A stretch of 64,000 nt of DNA from NCBI RefSeq assembly GCF_951801035.1, contig NZ_CATOKT010000005.1; one strand, written 5' to 3'. A program made the translations under genes and the position numbers. Positions 27,001-30,000 of the stretch are shown one piece after another (positions within the stretch are counted from its first letter, which is position 1; the number at the start of each line of letters is the position of its first letter). The notes beneath the pieces were generated by a model. That model worked only from the letters and a program-made list of their open reading frames with translations. It was not told the DNA's origin and did not search any database. This DNA comes from Adlercreutzia sp910585575 (GTDB lineage: Bacteria; Actinomycetota; Coriobacteriia; Coriobacteriales; Eggerthellaceae).

Positions 27001-30000
27001 TCCAACAATGACTGATTCAGATAGACCGACGAGGTTTTGTAGCCCCTGAAGCCGTTCACATCGTTGTAGATGCTGTACAGATCTCCCGTGCTGAACGAGC
27101 CGTTGTGCGCCGGCGAAGTGGTGTGGTTGTCGATGTAGAAGGCAAAGCCCGAACCGGCACTGAAGGCCGAAGATCCCGATTCATTCGCCGTGCCGAGCGA
27201 TACCTTCTGCGCCGCCCGGCTGCCACCCGTCGCGTCGTCCTGGAAATAAGCGTAGCCACGCTCGAGGCGATAGCCAAAAGCGTGCACCTCAGGCGACGGT
27301 GATGAGGCGTGCAAATAGGCCTTCTTAGAAGAATGAACAGCGTTGTTTCCCAGGCGATAGTCGGTGGCCAGCGTTCCGCTCATGGGATAACGGCCTACAA
27401 TGCCAGGATTCCCGTGAATGGCAACGTACACGGACGAGGCCGTAGTAGAGGGCGAGGCGTTGCTCGACGCCGCCACCCTGCCGTCAAAGGACTCGAAATT
27501 GACCTTCACTTTATCCAAGCGGGCATCAGGCCACTCTGGAGTAGCCCAGGCGCTCTGGGGAATGACTGCGCAGCCGTAGAGCTCGGAAGAAGCATTGCGA
27601 TTGATGAACGGCTCCAGTTCCTCGCGGGTAAGGGTCAGCGGGCCCTCGGCGCCCAGCTCGGTGCCGTCATGGACGCGCCAGAGGGTGACTGAAGTGATGT
27701 CGGCACAGGCCAGAAGTCCCTTGCTAATCACCACCGACGAGGGCACAAAACCGTTATGGCCTCGGTGGATCACCGAACCCTCGGGGTAGGTAACGCCGTC
27801 GACGAAGCCGCCATCGGGCAGCAGTGTGCAATCGCATGCCGAGTACAGCGCATTGTTCGCACCGGCGTTGTTGGCCGTTGCGTTCTCGTCGATGGGGGTA
27901 CCCGACGAGAAAGACGATGTGGTAAACGAGCCAGGCTCCATCTTCGACTCATGCTCGTTAGAGAGGTTGAAAACGAAGCCAGCCCGCTCCTCGTTCACGG
28001 GTACGTAGAGCTCGCCTTCATTGTTGCTATGACCGGACAGCGTGGCGCCAGGCGCTTCTTGGGGCGTCAAATAACCGTAGGCCTGCACCTTGGGCTGCAC
28101 CGGCCCCAAGGGGTTAAGAGCCACCTGCTGCAGGCACGTGCGCACCGATCCAGCATAGAATCCCTGGGCGTTATCACCCAGATTGACCGGCGTCACCCAC
28201 GTGGGAGTACCGTTGCTTAAGGTGGCAACGTTCGTAAAGGGGATCGTTTCCTCTGGATCGGTGCTTACTCCCTCTCCTTGAGGCTCGCGCATAATGCCCG
28301 AGAACGTAATATCGATGGGAATGTCCACGACCACCTTCGCAGCATCGACGCTGCTCTCGTGAACTCCAGGCTCGTGCACGGGCAGACGATCGGCGAAGTT
28401 TATGCGCACTTTACCCGTAAACCAACGCGGCAGACCCGAACCCGTAACAAGCTTCGTACGCGTTTTAGCCTCGATGCCCTTGCTCTCCAGATATCCAGCG
28501 ATGTCCAGAGCACCCTGGGCAAAACCGCCCTTGGTTCCCCATCGCCAGACGTGCCATTGCCCCGAGATTCCCTCGTCAACCGGCTCGAGGTCGAGCGGCA
28601 CCCACTCCAACTGATTATCTTCGATGTATTGCGTCTGCTTGGGAGCCGTACACACCTGCACCTCGATAATCGGCTTGCCATTTCCGCCGAACCATTGCTC
28701 GAGGCTGCCCGCGGCGGCCGTGGCGGCCGACGGCGAAGCGGTGTTTCTCGAATCCTTTTTGACCCTCAAAGTAATCGTGCTGAGATCCCAATATTTGGGA
28801 AGCGAGTCCACCACATTGCTCGGCTGATCGCAGTTCTTCTCAATACCGGAAATGAAGATGTTTCCCTGAGAGGTGAAATCCGTCAAGCGATAATGGGACG
28901 GATAGCCCAAGCGGCCGGTTCCCGATCCGCCGTTTTCAAGGAACTTCGGCTCGTTCATCACCGACGCCGGGGCATTCGGATCGTTCGCCGCATCGTAGGC
29001 GCTGGCGATCTTGCGCATCTTCACACTGTTGAACACGTCCTCGAAGCGCTGGGCGTCGTTCTTGTTCGACTTCGACCAGGTGAAGCCCTCAATGCCCCGA
29101 TTGCCGAAATAGACCGTGGGATAGCAGCCGAAGGCCAAGTTCGGATAGGTCTTGCGCTGAATCTTCGTATCCGGTTCTTGCCAGGGCGTATAGCTCAAAT
29201 TGGTAGTAAACGGCGCTGCCACCAGCAGAGTCACCTTGCTGCGCTTATGGTCGGGATTACCGGTGGGCATGAGAAGCGGAGGCAGTTCGCCATTGGCATC
29301 CTTCTCGTTTTGAATCAAGAAGTTCATCTGGCCGTTGCGCTCGAACGTCTGGTAAGCCAGAGGCTGCACGTTTGCCAAGCTCTCCACGTTGGTGAATTTC
29401 ACCTGGTCGACGCTGTCCCAGAACACATTCCACGACGCGGCATCGGTGTCCTGGTCAGTCACATCGTAGATGAGCACGCCGCCCGCATTGGGCTTACCAA
29501 TGAAAGAGCCCGACTTCCAAACATCGCCGTACAGTTCGTCGGCGCTGACCGGAGTTCCGTCTGCTTTCCAGCTGGCAATATCGGAGCGCAGGATACCGCC
29601 CGTACCGCTTTCGGAGTTGGGCACCGTCAGGTTAAAGCCAAGAAGGTCGATGGGCGTGTCGAACGTCGGCGACGTGTTCTCGATCTCAACCTTGTAAGCG
29701 TGATAGTTGTAGCGGTCCCACATCACCTGATGCTCGGTAAGCGGAGTCACTTTCATTTCCCACTGCAGATTCGACTTAATGAACGTGATACTGCGCACGA
29801 ACTCCTTGGTGCTGGTACCGTTATCGATAACCACTCCACAGGTGTGCGCCTCGTTCGTGAGGACATCGATGTACGACTCTATTACGCAGCCCGTTTTTAC
29901 CGCACCGCCTGTATTCTCCGGCACATTGGCGGTAAAGGCCACGTCGAAAACATCCGCAAGGGCGAGCGTCGGGTCGTCGAAGCTCTTCGGGCAAAGTCGG

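Noticed and set aside
22900..28200. CRISPR array as an explanation for the regular repeats
   Set aside because: The spacing is 675-805 bp and the similarity is at protein level; there are no short identical repeats with spacers and no cas genes.
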